Assembly: GCF_001522545.3 (NCBI RefSeq)
Contig: NC_031799.1
Location: forward strand, 41,825,645 to 41,889,644
DNA from: Parus major
Taxonomy: Eukaryota > Chordata > Aves > Passeriformes > Paridae
DNA length: 64,000 nucleotides
Direction: 5' to 3'
The notes under the pieces were generated by a model. That model saw only the letters and a list, made by a program, of their open reading frames with translations, ran no database searches and was not told the origin of the DNA. Of the stretch, positions 24,926 through 37,669 are shown piece by piece (the stretch's first letter is position 1; each line of letters opens with the position of its first letter). Made by a program: the position numbers and the translations under genes.

Positions 24926-27320
24926 TATAAAGCTCTTTAATACACAAATGCAATCAGCTGGGACACTTAGGCTCAGAAAAGGTTTTTTTATATCTTACGA
25001 CAACTTACTTAGTTTTTGCATTATGAGCATTTTGTTCCTTCCTGAGTTGAGCCCATTTTGTTAATTTTTTGATTGCACTTTTCCTGAAGTTCACAAAGTA
25101 TTAATAGTCTGTATGTAGCTAAGAGAACTTTATTCGCTAATAAGCTTTTATATGGCTTTTATATACAGCTTTACTTCCAGCAAATTAGCCTTCCATACCA
25201 CACACATGTGTCTATCAGAACGAAGATATTTTGATGGTTATCATTTGTGCCTGGGTAAACACAGCATCCATTTAAGTAACTCCTGCTAGAAGCCAAGAGG
25301 GGTAGAAAATTAACAACTGTACAGAGACTCTTGACCTTTCTGGATGACAGACAGGATTGTGATGGATCGTGTATTTGGAATCAAGAGACAAAGTTCAATT
25401 CCCGTTCATCATGGCAGTTTGTCAGATTCCTGCAGTTTTCTGACCCATGCCATTTTTCATGGCTATCACACTGTTTTGGTAGATGAATTAAATTTAAATG
25501 CCCATTTTTTTTCTGATTTCTCCTATTGCATTTCGAAATTATTTGTTTTAAGATTAAATAGTGGATTTGCAGATTTTTTTAACAAATTAAATGTCTTTCT
25601 TTCACTGGTTCTCTGTCCTGTGGGCTCTATTTCACCTGTTCTTTTCTCAGTGAGATCTCTGTACCCTGGGAAACACTCAGAAGCTCAGAGGCCAGAAGGC
25701 TTGTTCTGTTCTGCTTTTGTTCCTCTCATGAAAACATAAAGCTATCACTATCCAGCCTCCTCTTCTCATTGTAGCCTAGCATTTATTTTCCTATTAGCAG
25801 ACAAGCAATTCAATTATTCTCTTTTTTGCCTTCACTCCAGTTTAATTCTCAGAAGAATCTGGCCAGGTGTTTGTATAACTAACATTTCTGTGTAGTCTTG
25901 AGGGGTATCTGAGTTGTTTCTCAAGGCATTGAAGCTGAAACGGTATAAGCTTTCTGAAAGGCACATGTAGTTTTGGAAAGATTATCCTTTAAGAGGTATT
26001 CTTCTGTGTTTGCCCGTCTTCCTGGATGGTCCTGACTGTGACCTCTGGAAGGAAACTGGAAAGTCAAAGCAGACACTTTTGAATCCTGGGCTTCTTCCTG
26101 AAGGTGCCTCTGAAAGCTTCATTTTCTATGTACAAACAGAGTACCATTGGGTGCAAATTCAGGAGAAATGCAATCATCTTTTAGTTTGATGTTTCTCACT
26201 CTGACACTTCAGACTTCCTAGGGAGGTTTCTCCTCAAGTTCCCGGATTTTCAATCAGACTTCTGAAACACACATGCTGGACATGACATGTGACTATTAGG
26301 AGATTGAGAAGGTGAATAGCTCCCGCTTGTGCTGTCCAGATCAGAGGGCACAGTCAGGCTCAAGCACCTCCTGTGCCAGTGCCCCCAGTGCACCCAGATT
26401 TGGTGTTCCTTCACTGTTACAATTCACTCTACTCCTTCCCCCACTCTTTTATGATAAATGGATGGTGAAAATGTTTTGTTTCCAATAAGGGGTTTATCTT
26501 ATCTGAGCAGAAAATGACCATAAAGTCACATCTGCCTGTATTAATTTATATAACTAGGTGACACAGAGAGAAACAAAGACTAGATATATCACAAATTAGC
26601 AAATTGACTTGGGCATAGTTTTGTAACTTTTTTTTTCTTTTCATACCTTTCTCAATAACTTGGAAATTAAATTCTGAAACAATTTTAATAGTTTTAAAGG
26701 GGTTCTCAAGAATTCTCAAGCTTCTTTTTTTTTCTTTCACCTCAGAAGTTTGCTTCTTTAAAGGGTTTGCAGTGAGACAGGCTGGATTACATTTTAATGT
26801 AGTCTCTATGCATGTGCAAGAAAATAGGAACAGCAAAGCAATCAAAATTAATCCATGTGTGTAGGCAGGTGGAGAAGGCATTTTGTGAGTTCACTTGGTA
26901 AGCCATTTACTTTCTAAGGCATCTTGATATAATCCTCCCAAAATTTCTATTGCAGCTTGGTGTAGCAAGAGGAAATGGCATTCTTAATATTTCAGACATA
27001 CTGCTATATAAGCTGGAAGGAGTAACTATGGCTTAAGCATAAACTAACTAAATAAAAATTAGGGCCAGCCAAACTGTGCAAAGAACTGCAGGGTAATTTC
27101 CATCCTTGTTTTTGTCTGGGAGGAAGGTGTTTAATGTGCAGTCATAAGTTTTTATTTCTCCTCATATTTCTTTTTATTGCCTTTTAAATTTGTTTGCCTC
27201 CACAAGCAAATTTGTATTTAGGTGTTTGTTAGTGATAAAGCCCAATGAACCAGTTCATTTAATTGAGCTTAAAATTTAGATTTGCAAATATTCTCTAACC
27301 TTTTCAATTCTTCGCCATTA

Positions 27321-27354
27321 GGAATTACATTTACAATAAGGAATTACATTTACA
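27321..27354. repeat. 15-bp direct repeat, 19-bp period
   Basis: GGAATTACATTTACA occurs at 27321-27335 and again at 27340-27354, separated by ATAA. It is a small local duplication. Confidence 0.95.
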
Positions 27355-30300
27355 GTTGTGTCAGAGAGAATAGTCTTTGGAATCATGTGAAAAAATGGTA
27401 GCTGAAAAACACCTGAACCTCTTTCCATAGCTGTTGGAGAGTTGGGAAATATGTCCAGAAATTTCTATATTCAGACTGTCAGCATATGACATTATAAAGC
27501 CAAAACCAAATATTTAATTCTTTATGCTTTGTAAACAAAAGAATTTAAATGTATTTTTCTTTATGCAATAACCACAAGCTACCCAAGGATGTAAGTCAAG
27601 CTGAGGTTTGAAATGCAGCTACGAATTAGGTACTAAGTTAATCAATGACTACATTGATGCAATGATTTATTGCCACCATATAACTGTGCAATAACAGTCA
27701 TGGTCACTGTTCATAGATGCCTCATTGGCTATTTTGTTGCCTGTGTGGCTTTTGTCATGTTCATCAGAAGCTTATCAGGCCCTTTATGCAATAAAGAGAA
27801 GTCCTTTGAACCTCAGCTCAAGGAACTCTCAGATAGCAACTCCATGACGGGTCTGGTCTTACATTTTTTCCTAGCACTTGGATTTTCCTTCCATTTACAG
27901 TTCAGCTACTCCAATCATCATTTCTTTCAATCAGCAGCATACAGATCCCTGATATCAGAATCCCTTACTGATGATCCTGTCACATCAAAGAACAGTTTGC
28001 CACAAATTTAATCTAATTCCAACTCTTGTTAGACTTTTCATATACTTCATCTTTTTAGAGTTTCCTATAGATTAATCCATATTGCCTCACTGAGGAATAT
28101 ATCCCTTTTCAGTTATGGCCTTGTTCTGTTCAAAGATTTTAGTCAGGATTGAGGCCACCAGTGAAAAATGCTTGATGCTGTGTGAGCTTCTCTTGAGCTG
28201 CTATTTATGGTACCAGATATTCTGGGTTTGATTTCCTAGAAATGACTCATTCAGCATCCCGTGTTTCTGCAATGTTGAAAATTAGAGTTATTTTATCTGT
28301 GAGGTGCTTTTCTCACCTGTGTGTTTGAGATACTGTAGTAACATGCCCACAAATGCATGATAGAGACATTTATTTGTCCTGTGCTTTTGCAGGCTAGCTG
28401 TCAAGGAAAGGTTAAAGAATTAATAGCCCTGAGAGTAAAACTGAGCTGAACACCATGTGCTTGAGCTAATTTTTTCATCTAACCTGAACAGTAACCATCT
28501 AAATTTTTGTCATTGTTGTCACAAGTCTATCTTCTTGGCTACAAATTAAAGTGTTTAAGGTTCTTGCCATGGCATTCTCAAGACACCTAAGGCTGTGTGA
28601 AGGCTGCTTTGAAATGCCTCTCAATAACTTTGCTGTTTTCTGTCTCAGGTGATTTTTCAACTCAGGTGATCAAATGTGTAGATGAGCTGACAGACAGATG
28701 ACATAAATTCTTATTTGTGCATCTTCTCAACCTTGGCTGAGTTGATTAACCTTACTTAGACATTTCCTCCAGTTTTTTAGTGGACATAGCAGTACTGAAG
28801 AGATTTACAGATGATCCACAAAAGTTGAGGATCTACTTCCTGCTGTATTGTGATTATTTTCCCCTTTGCTAGTCTTTCAACTTTCAGACAGTATATTTTT
28901 CTTTAAGTGTATCAGGAAGTTTTTACTGGCCTACTTAGTGGAGTATCAAAGTCTGACTTGGAATGCTAGCTCCAAGGAATTACTTTTACTATCAACTTCC
29001 TTCTTCATTTTACAATTTTAATTAATTCCAACAATAAGAATTTAGACATGTTCCCTTCTTGGATTAATTTAATTCTTCATAACCTGAAACTATGGCTTTA
29101 TCAGCTGTAGAAGAAATTGTTCTAATTCTGAGACAGACTAAAAGCAGAGGATGTTTTTTTTAATAAGGTCTTCAGGATATATTTCTGTAATCACATATGG
29201 ATACTTAAAAACATAATTAATGAAGCTACAGCTTTTCCTCCTCCTACACCTACACTTAACACTATAAAATGAAAACCTCTGGGCTTTCTTTTCCTTTTTC
29301 CATTTTCCCTTTTTCTTCCAAGTTAGTAACACACACTTCAAGTGATATTTAAAAGACAGCAGTGTGGTTCTTGTCTTAGCTAACAATAGTACTGAAATAT
29401 TGCATTTTAAAATAGAAGTATTCTAAACTGGGAACTTGAGAGGTAAACCTCCTTCGTAATTTTAGTTGAATTGAAGGATTCACATCTCTGGTTGCATAGT
29501 CACTTTTACACTCTATTTCTACTTCTGCCTAAACTCAGAGAGATGTCTTTTTCCTGTTATGACTCTAAGCTAATACCTTACAAGGACAGCATGTCTGTAA
29601 GGTTTCACTGCTCAGGAGTATGTGCATTTTTTTAGATTTATGAGGCTTCGACCAACATCAGGGTCCCCTTGTGATAGAAAACACACAGTGAGAATCTAGG
29701 GATTCAGGAATTTGTACTGAACAAACAAGGCAGACTCTGTCTTGAACCAGGCAGTGTGCCAAGGAGGAGGGCAGCTCAAGGGCTTGCTGGAGCTCAGACA
29801 GGGATTGAGCTGAGCTGGGCAGAACAGAGCTCAGATTTTCACAGTGCTAAACCACAAGTTTAACTACAAAACTTCAAAGTACCATTGTAAAATTTTGATT
29901 CTGCTGAAGCCAAACACAGATCCTGATGTTGATTAGGCTTTAAACCTGAATACTAGGCAAGATAAAATCTAGTGGTACATGTGAGAACTGATTCCTCTTA
30001 ATATCCATTAAAATATCTCTGTGTTGGCTCAAATGGTTTAGGGAGGCAAATGAAAACACAACATTGCAGATTTTTGAGACTTTTCAAATATCTTCTCATC
30101 TTGTCCTATGTCCTGTGTGCTTTTTGCTAGTTATAATGCAGAAATACTAATACTTGCAAGAGAAATATTACATTTTCTGCAATTAGAACAGATAATTCTG
30201 ATTTCATTTTCTTGTAAACTAAGGCCAAAGATAGAAACACAGAAGGAACTCTGTGAGTAATTTAAAAGTGAACTGAGGACAGCTAAGTTGTTAAATGAAA

Positions 30301-31984
30301 TGGTCCAAAGAAATGTGTAGTTAGGTACCTCTGTGATGAGTAGCTGAAAAAATTGACAACTGAAGCATGGTCTATTAGAGAGTTTTAATACTAGGGTTGT
30401 TGAATTGTTCACAAAGTATTCTCAATGGACAACTTAATGACACAGAGGAAGCTGATTCTTAATATTCCTATTTAGTTCTTGGCTTACAGTTTAAATTCAA
30501 AGGTATCAACATGTGCTTACTTCTGCTGAGTACATTTTGGTGTTTGTTTTTAAGGTAGGGTAAATTTGATGAAAATATTGATAAGCAACAGATTACAGAA
30601 CATACACAGAGATAATGGAAATAGCCCATGGATATGGGACTCCTGGGTTAAACTCTCTATTTACAAGTGGGCTGTTCTCCTTTAGATCAAGTGTATCCAT
30701 TCAGCCCACATTACAGATCTCAGTTGCACAGCAGGGTTGAGATGAAATCTGAAGAACTATGCTGTGTCAAAACGTAACATTTCTCCATGCTGGCTTACTT
30801 GTAGTCTTCAGCTGCTTAAGGCAGGAATATGTCAGATTGTGGATGTCTCTGTCACCCAGCAGAAAGTTCTCAGTGTCTCCTGCTGGCTCTTGTTTCCTTA
30901 TCTGCTTTTAGTTAATGCACAGACATTCTGGCTATATTTTCAGAGTTGCAGGTACTCACAGCAGCAAACTTTCAAGCAGGAAAGGTCACTTAGTTGTTTT
31001 TGCTTCATGTAGCTGTGGACAATTCCTCCACTGTTTAGATTACCAAGGAAACCTCTTTTCCTCTTCCATGCTGCACAATGGGGAACATGCTTTATGAAGA
31101 CTCAAGGTGAATGTCTTGCAGAGGTATGCAGAGGTGAGAAGATTCTGTTGTACAGATACTAAATCAAAATCTCCAAGGGGATTCCAAATTCTGTAGGGTC
31201 CAGAGTGAAATTCTGTTTCCTCTTTGCCTTCCTTAACAAGCACTTTTTGGATGATTTATCTGACAACTGTGGTCAGATAATAGTAGTTTTAGAAGCAGTA
31301 ACATATAATAATTAGAAGCAATGCTAATGGAAATAAATAGAATAACAATCATATTAGTTACAGTAAAAGTCACAATTAGGGCTGTTACATAGAGAGAAAA
31401 TGCTAATCACTTTTCTATGCCTTGAAGCTACAACAGAACCCATGTAACTTTTAAATGTTCACAAGACCTACAGTATTATAAAAACACATTATTTGAATAG
31501 AGAAGAAATTAAGTGTTTAGGATCTACTACATGTACCTCTAAGATTACCCAGATACAAACCTTCTGACCTCTTAATGAGTGACACTTAGTTGTATTGGAA
31601 CCACCTAGAGTGAGTGGGGGTAGCTCCTGTCCTGACTAATAAGTATTTATAGAAGCTGTAACTTAGCTGCAGAACTAGAGGAAAAAAAAAAGATGTATTA
31701 AAGGAGTTAGAAAAATAATGTGTTAGGAATTCATCACAAAACACCTATAGTTTGTTTGCTTTTACACTGGTTAGAATGAAAAATATGCTGTGAATTGAAT
31801 GAGATAACTCAAAATGCAACCCTTACTTCCTCCAGCCTGGCAGTAATTTTTCAGTCTCATTGACCCAACTCCAAGGCTCTTTATGTAATTTCTTCCCCAG
31901 TCTGAATATAGAAAATGAAATTAAATGCTTACTTTAAAATAAGCACTGAAAATAAATAACTTCTCTGAAAGATGTAAAATTATT

Positions 31985-32000
31985 AAAAAAAAAAAAAAAA
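31985..32000 (+). repeat. Poly(A) run
   Basis: A run of 16 A follows a TATT context. No upstream transposable-element body is visible, so it is treated as a homopolymer and not a retroposon tail. Confidence 0.9.
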
Positions 32001-33707
32001 GAATATATTAGTGTAACTTTTTTAAGTATAGTTTTCTTCCTCCAGAAAAAAACAAAACACCCCAATTGTTTCTTTGTCATCTTGTGAATATTTTGGGTTT
32101 GTATGGTCTTCATAAGTTAGTGGCTGTAGCAGGAAGCCAGCTATTCTTATTTTATCAGTTCTGACTTTATTTGGCTGCTTGAAGATAAGAGAGCATAGGG
32201 ACGGCTGAAAAGCAGTATTTGCTCTAAGCCTGCAGCTGTGAAAGATGATGATCTAATTTCTATTGACTCTTCTTGTGATGGTCAAAATTGTTATTCAAAG
32301 AACAGCAAACATCTTTCTGTATGCCCTGAAGCCAACAGACCAGATTGAAGTGGGAGGCTCCAAAGAGAAATTATGGAGTGGATCCTCTAAACCTGTTCAG
32401 TTTCTCAGCCATAGAAACTATAGAATAAGTGGTGCTCTACTTCAGAATTAAGATGAGTGTACAAACAAAAGTAAGGACATCAAAGATTGCTTGTTGTTCT
32501 GTGTAACGGGCTATGTTTTGTCTAGACAATTTCATATGATTACTAGTGGCACAGGAGTGTAAGGTTTAACAGGGAATTCCTTGTGTTTATAAGTTTGAGC
32601 AACTCCCAGTTTCAGTGGGAGGTTTATTCAGGGTCTATCAGACCCATAAGCAGCTGTTCTGTCTATCCCAATGACTGCTTGTGTTGTTCCTCCCTAACAA
32701 GAGGTGAATCATGGGCAAAAGTTGCTGTCAGCTGGGTTCTTTGATTTTTCCTTTTTTCTCCTTTGTTTTACTCTAAGTAACTTTGCAAAAGAAGCAAGTT
32801 TTAAATTAAATATAGTAAGTATCATATATACTGGGTGTTGCTTAGTAGTGCCTTCATTTATGGCTGATAAAATATCTATTACTCAATTAATATGATGGTA
32901 AACAGATTAGCACAATGAGTATCTGCAAAATAAATATTGATCCATTACCATCTTCTGAAAAATAGTTATCACTGTGTTTGCCTGTAGAAAAGAATTATCA
33001 ATATTTAATCCATAATCCCTGTAGGTTCTTGTGAACAGTAATGAATATTTTTTTTATTTCTGCTTGTCATGCAGATTAGCTGTGTTGATGTTTTCCTGTT
33101 GTTTTTGATTTAAAGAATAGTTAATGCTGTTAATTTTTGGTAACCACTGATCTCTACCTGTATATCTTCACAGGGATCTCTTTATACCTTAAAAATTAAT
33201 TATTCAATGGCCTTAATGCAGTGCATGGCTGAAGTCAAAACTAAACTGAATTGTCACTTGACATACCTGCAGAAGAAGTATTCCAATGGATTTATGTAAT
33301 CTGCATTAATGAAATACAAGAAGAAAAGCAGTGCTGTGAAGGATATTGATTGGGACAGTTTGATTGTTGTCAGAATCAGGAACAGAGCTCTGATCTCTCC
33401 AGTTTTTGCCAAGGTGACTTAATTGACATGCTGTAAAAGATTTATTGGATGCTTGAGATTTCTTTTCATTATTTTCCACTCAGCATGTCCCTGTTCAGGA
33501 ACAGATAAAAGATTTGTGTTTGGTGGCTGTCATGACAATTTTGCAAGTCAGTAATGTTTCCTCTATTCCTTGAAGTTTGTCATGACATGACACTGGATAT
33601 GAAGAATACTGCTGCAAATTTTCTTGATATGGGAGTAAATAATAATCTGTCTCAGGAAAGAGTTATGTATTAAAAATGTCAGAAAGGTGTTTTTTTCCAT
33701 ACAAATT

Positions 33708-33750
33708 TTGTTGTTGTTGTTGTTGTTGTTTTTGTTTTTTTGTTTTTTTT
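33708..33750 (+). repeat. (TTG)n microsatellite with T-rich extension
   Basis: About eight TTG units run to 33731 and grade into T-rich sequence with isolated G bases up to 33750. Confidence 0.95.
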
Positions 33751-34311
33751 CCCTGGAGGGAGGGGAGTGGATTTGGGATTAATTTATGATGAAATATTTT
33801 CTGAGGCATGAGCTTTTGAGGGGGCTAGTATGTCAGTCTATGTTTTATACATTCATATGTCAAATTACACTGAGAAATGTAACTTAATACAAATCTCATT
33901 GTAGACTGATAGTACAGCATGCAATTTATGATAACTATATGGGCAAAGGAAATAAAAGTAAATTTCTTAATATGGACTTAATTAGCCGATGCTCTGCTTT
34001 TCTTCAGAAATATATCTTGCATTTATTTTATTACATTTTAATGAGTTTTTTTAATGTAATTCACATAAGGGCTTAATAAATAGCTAAATAATTGCAAAAA
34101 ATGGCATCAAATATAGGCACAGAACTGTAGTGAAGTCAGTTTGTGAGGCCACAAGAGATTATCTGTGTAGCACAGATGATCATGGTGACACAAAAGAAGG
34201 CTATAAAGAACTAGAAAAGTTCATTTACTCTAGACAGGTTTAATTTTTTTAATTTGTTCTTTCTTTCTAAAGCTTTAGTTTTTTAGTTTTTCAGGTAGAA
34301 ATTCTATCCTT

Positions 34312-34352
34312 ATAAGAAAGTACTATGATAATCTATCATAGTACTTTCTTAT
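34312..34352. repeat. Perfect 19-bp hairpin
   Basis: The left arm ATAAGAAAGTACTATGATA (34312-34330) is exactly complementary to the right arm 34334-34352. The loop is the three bases ATC. There is no mismatch in the stem. The hairpin is too AT-rich and short-looped to be a clear microRNA precursor, and no flanking element explains it. Confidence 0.97.
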
Positions 34353-37300
34353 CTTAAACTTTATAAATTATTTTTCATGAAGTTTAAGTTCAGTTTCTCT
34401 TATTACACCACAAGCTTTTTTTTTTTGTTTTTGTCACCAAAGACAAGAGTGTATATGACTTTTTTCTTTCCCATTTGAAGAAGCCTCTTAAATATTTAAA
34501 GACTCATCATTTTCTCTCAAGCCTTGTCCTTCTCCACCCCTCTGCACCCCTGGCTCATGTAATCTTTTCAACTTTAGACTAAACAAACTCAATCACTGCA
34601 GTCTTACTTAATTGCTTGTGTTTTGCAGATACCTCATCATTCCTTTTTCTCTACTCTGGATTGTCTCCAATTTGATGCACATGATTTTTTTGAAGTGCAG
34701 TATATATAACTGGGCATTGGACTTTAATTTTAGTAGTGCTGAGTAGAATAAAGAAATTATGGTGTCTGATATGGAATATGCGTAGTTTTCATTTTCAGTT
34801 ATTTCACTTCAAGATTAAGTGTCATGGGTTTATAATTCTCAGTCAGAAATTTCACCAAAAATATCTTACACTTTGCTTTAGGTTAGAGGCTGTCTGGAAA
34901 AAGAGGACCACATAAGCAGTGAATTGTAATAATATACTAATTACTTAGTCATGCCACAAAAACCTTAACATTCTGATCTTACTCTCCACAAAAAAAATTC
35001 TATAAAATTTGAGATTCTTTTGTCTTTCCTAATTGATTGGCTTATGGAGCTAACCAACCTGCAAAGGGTTTTAGAAAGCATATTTGCTTCCAGTACTATT
35101 CTTTCAGTATTTGAGATTTATGGCCTGGTTAAGAATTAGTCACTGAAAGAAACTGTGAATCATTCTGAATAATGAATAGATTTGGTTGCATACAGTTTGT
35201 GAAAAAGAACAAAGGGAGAAATAAATTTTAAAAATGTTAATCCACTCAACTCCAAGAGGACTTTAAGCCACGTTTTAGACCTTTAAGGAACAGGTAACAG
35301 AAAAAAAATGTGAGAGCTTAACATAGGGTCTAGAAAAAGTCAAAGATAGAGTTAGAATTAGACTTCTTAGCTTTTTATTTTTCTGTTTGATGATGACTCT
35401 AGTTTTGTTTCCACATTTGTTTGTGCATTTAGAGTTCTTGAGGTTAGGGGTATGGATGGAGGGCCTTAGAGAGCCATACAAATCTTGAATTACAATACCA
35501 ACAAGCTTACCAATGAAGGGAAAAGGAAAACAATGACAAGAACAGCAGTGATGACAAGTCGAGGCTTAGAGTGCAATACTTGAAATTGCTTTGCAAGTTG
35601 CCTTGACTGTGGGGTTAGACACAATTACAGTCCTATTGCACCGACAGCTAATTCCAGAACACAATAAAGCATAGATTTTTCATAGCAGAAAGAATACTAA
35701 ATGCACAACATAAAGCACTAAGCACCTTGTAAGCAAATCAGAATGGTAGGCTGAGAACATGAGGAGTTAGGGTTTATCTTGGATCACCGTCTTAAAAATT
35801 AAATGATGATTCTTTATGTAGATCTACCAGCAGGAAATGCCAAAAATGTGTGAGAAAAAAGATTATCCACAACCCAAATAGTGGGTGCAAACTCAGAAAA
35901 TCAAATAAAGAGAGTAAACTTCAGAAGTATGAAAGACAAACTTGAGGGAAAGTGGGAAAGCTGAACACTGATAGTCCTTATATTCAGCTGAAAGTCTGAT
36001 TTCATCAGTTCTGTCAAAAGCACAGATGAGCCATAAGCAAGTCTGTAGTAAAAAGGGCTGAAGTACGTCCAAAATGAAGATTTCAAATTAAAATAAAAAT
36101 AAACCTTTAAGGTTATGAACAAAACATTTCACCAGGCCATGAGATTTTTCACATAAGAGGACCAGAATATAATAAGATATTATAGAATATAGCATAATAA
36201 GAATAATAAGCAGTAATTACATGAATCTGGGAGTTAATACTGCTGAGTTCTAGCGTAGGGTGCTTGAGGCAGCTGTTTTTTTGTTCACCTTATTTTAGAA
36301 CTTCAATATTAAGAAATTTTTTAAATTTTGGTTTACTTGTATGTGTTCACTTGCTTTTGCCTTCTTCCCATTGGTTCTGCCAGGAAATATATTTGGAGGA
36401 AAGATATTCCAGCTTTAGAAGAAAGGAGGTTTTTGACTTTACAGAAGTGGTTCGGTATTTCTAATGAATGGATTAGAACACTGTGTCTTCTGTGTACATT
36501 TCTACACCTATTTGTGACTTTGTAGATTACAATGTGGAAGTGTTTTCTGTTGCTCAGTTGTATTTTGACTTGAAATATTGTGATATTTTGTGACTAAGCC
36601 ATGGAAAACTTCATTTTATAGTATTTGCTTTTTGTTATTAGTAACGATGTCTTTCAGATTACTTGTTCAGTTACAGCTTGCATCACTATGACTCACCAAA
36701 AATCCTGCTTTGCCTGACTGGAGTGCTAGACAGTTTGAGCAAAATCGTTCCCAGCTTCTTTGTAGAGGCTGAGCCTGTGGTTTTTTGTTTCTTTTGTATA
36801 AATACAGAAAGCTCAGGGGCTGAAGACGATGTAAAGATCTCGCTCCTAAAATCCTGGTGAGATTTACTGCTTGTATGAATTTTGGCTACATGGCACATAC
36901 TTGGCCATGATGAGACCTCCCACAAGTGCTGACTCTATGAGCAGGGTTTACGGGGTTGAAAAGAAATATTTTCCTTGGAAAACAGAAACTGTAAAAATCA
37001 ACACTAAAAGTAAGTAAACTTTAATTTAGACTAATCCAGATATTTTTTTACACTGATCAGAGACTCCTCTTATGGTGGACTGTGAAAGCTGGAGTACACC
37101 GGGCTGATTTGAATCACCTGAAAATCGTAGTTTTGCAAAGTGGTGGTGTCTGAATTTTGGTTACCAGTTATAAGTTCAAATACATCTATTTTGAATTCTT
37201 TATACTTTATTGTTCAACCTGGTTTTCTGTAATTGAGGAAGACTGAAAACTCGCTGATTCTGGGAGAAATCACTCAGACGTGATGTTTGGTTCTGCCATG

Positions 37301-37644
37301 GTTAGCCCAAGAAACAATCTGTCATGGATTGTGAAGAATTTTGAGGGAAAAGTTCCCTGTTCAGCTACCCTGCATTACTTGCTAAAGTTCTCAGTAAATC
37401 AGCCTTTCTCTGCAATTTCTGGTCAGATTTTGTATGCAAGGGTGTGCTTCCAAGATATTCACATGGAAGCCAATGGCTTCCTGAACCTGTTTTTCAAACA
37501 CATTGCCTTTCATCTTCTTGAAAAAGCATTTGCTACCCATTGTGCAGCACCACTGTCTCTTCTTCCTACATCTATGGAAAACATATTTTCAGTGCTGTTT
37601 CATTTTGGTTTTTGTTGGTTGTTTTTTTTTTGTTTTTTTTTTTT

Positions 37645-37669
37645 NNNNNNNNNNNNNNNNNNNNNNNNN
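37645..37669. other. Assembly gap (25 N) in a poly(T) tract
   Basis: Twenty-five N bases sit between long T runs (from about 37622 on the left and up to 37678 on the right). The gap is an assembly or base-calling failure in a homopolymer, so the true length and content are unknown. Frames predicted across it are meaningless. Confidence 0.99.

Larger units (their letters stand above)
24926..37644. other. Long non-coding stretch, no gene recognised
   Basis: Almost 13 kb hold no recognisable gene or interspersed repeat. Open frames reach at most 131 codons (25344-25739) and 113 codons (27670-28011), which is within chance for this length and composition. Small structures are a 15-bp direct repeat at 27321-27354, a 16-A run at 31985-32000, the (TTG)n tract at 33708-33731 and the hairpin at 34312-34352. 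It could be a deep intergenic or intronic region. Confidence 0.55.

Noticed and set aside
25370..25410. GTTCAATTCCCG string resembling a tRNA B box
   Set aside because: No A box, acceptor stem or anticodon arm could be placed upstream.
27670..28011. 113-codon hydrophobic plus-strand frame, membrane-protein-like
   Set aside because: No homology recognised, and length is within chance for an AT-rich window of this size.
29750..29830. Clustered GAGCTCAG-like strings
   Set aside because: Spacing is irregular and no array or binding-site logic is evident.
31985..32000. Poly(A) as the tail of a retropseudogene
   Set aside because: No coding-like sequence or target-site duplication is found upstream.
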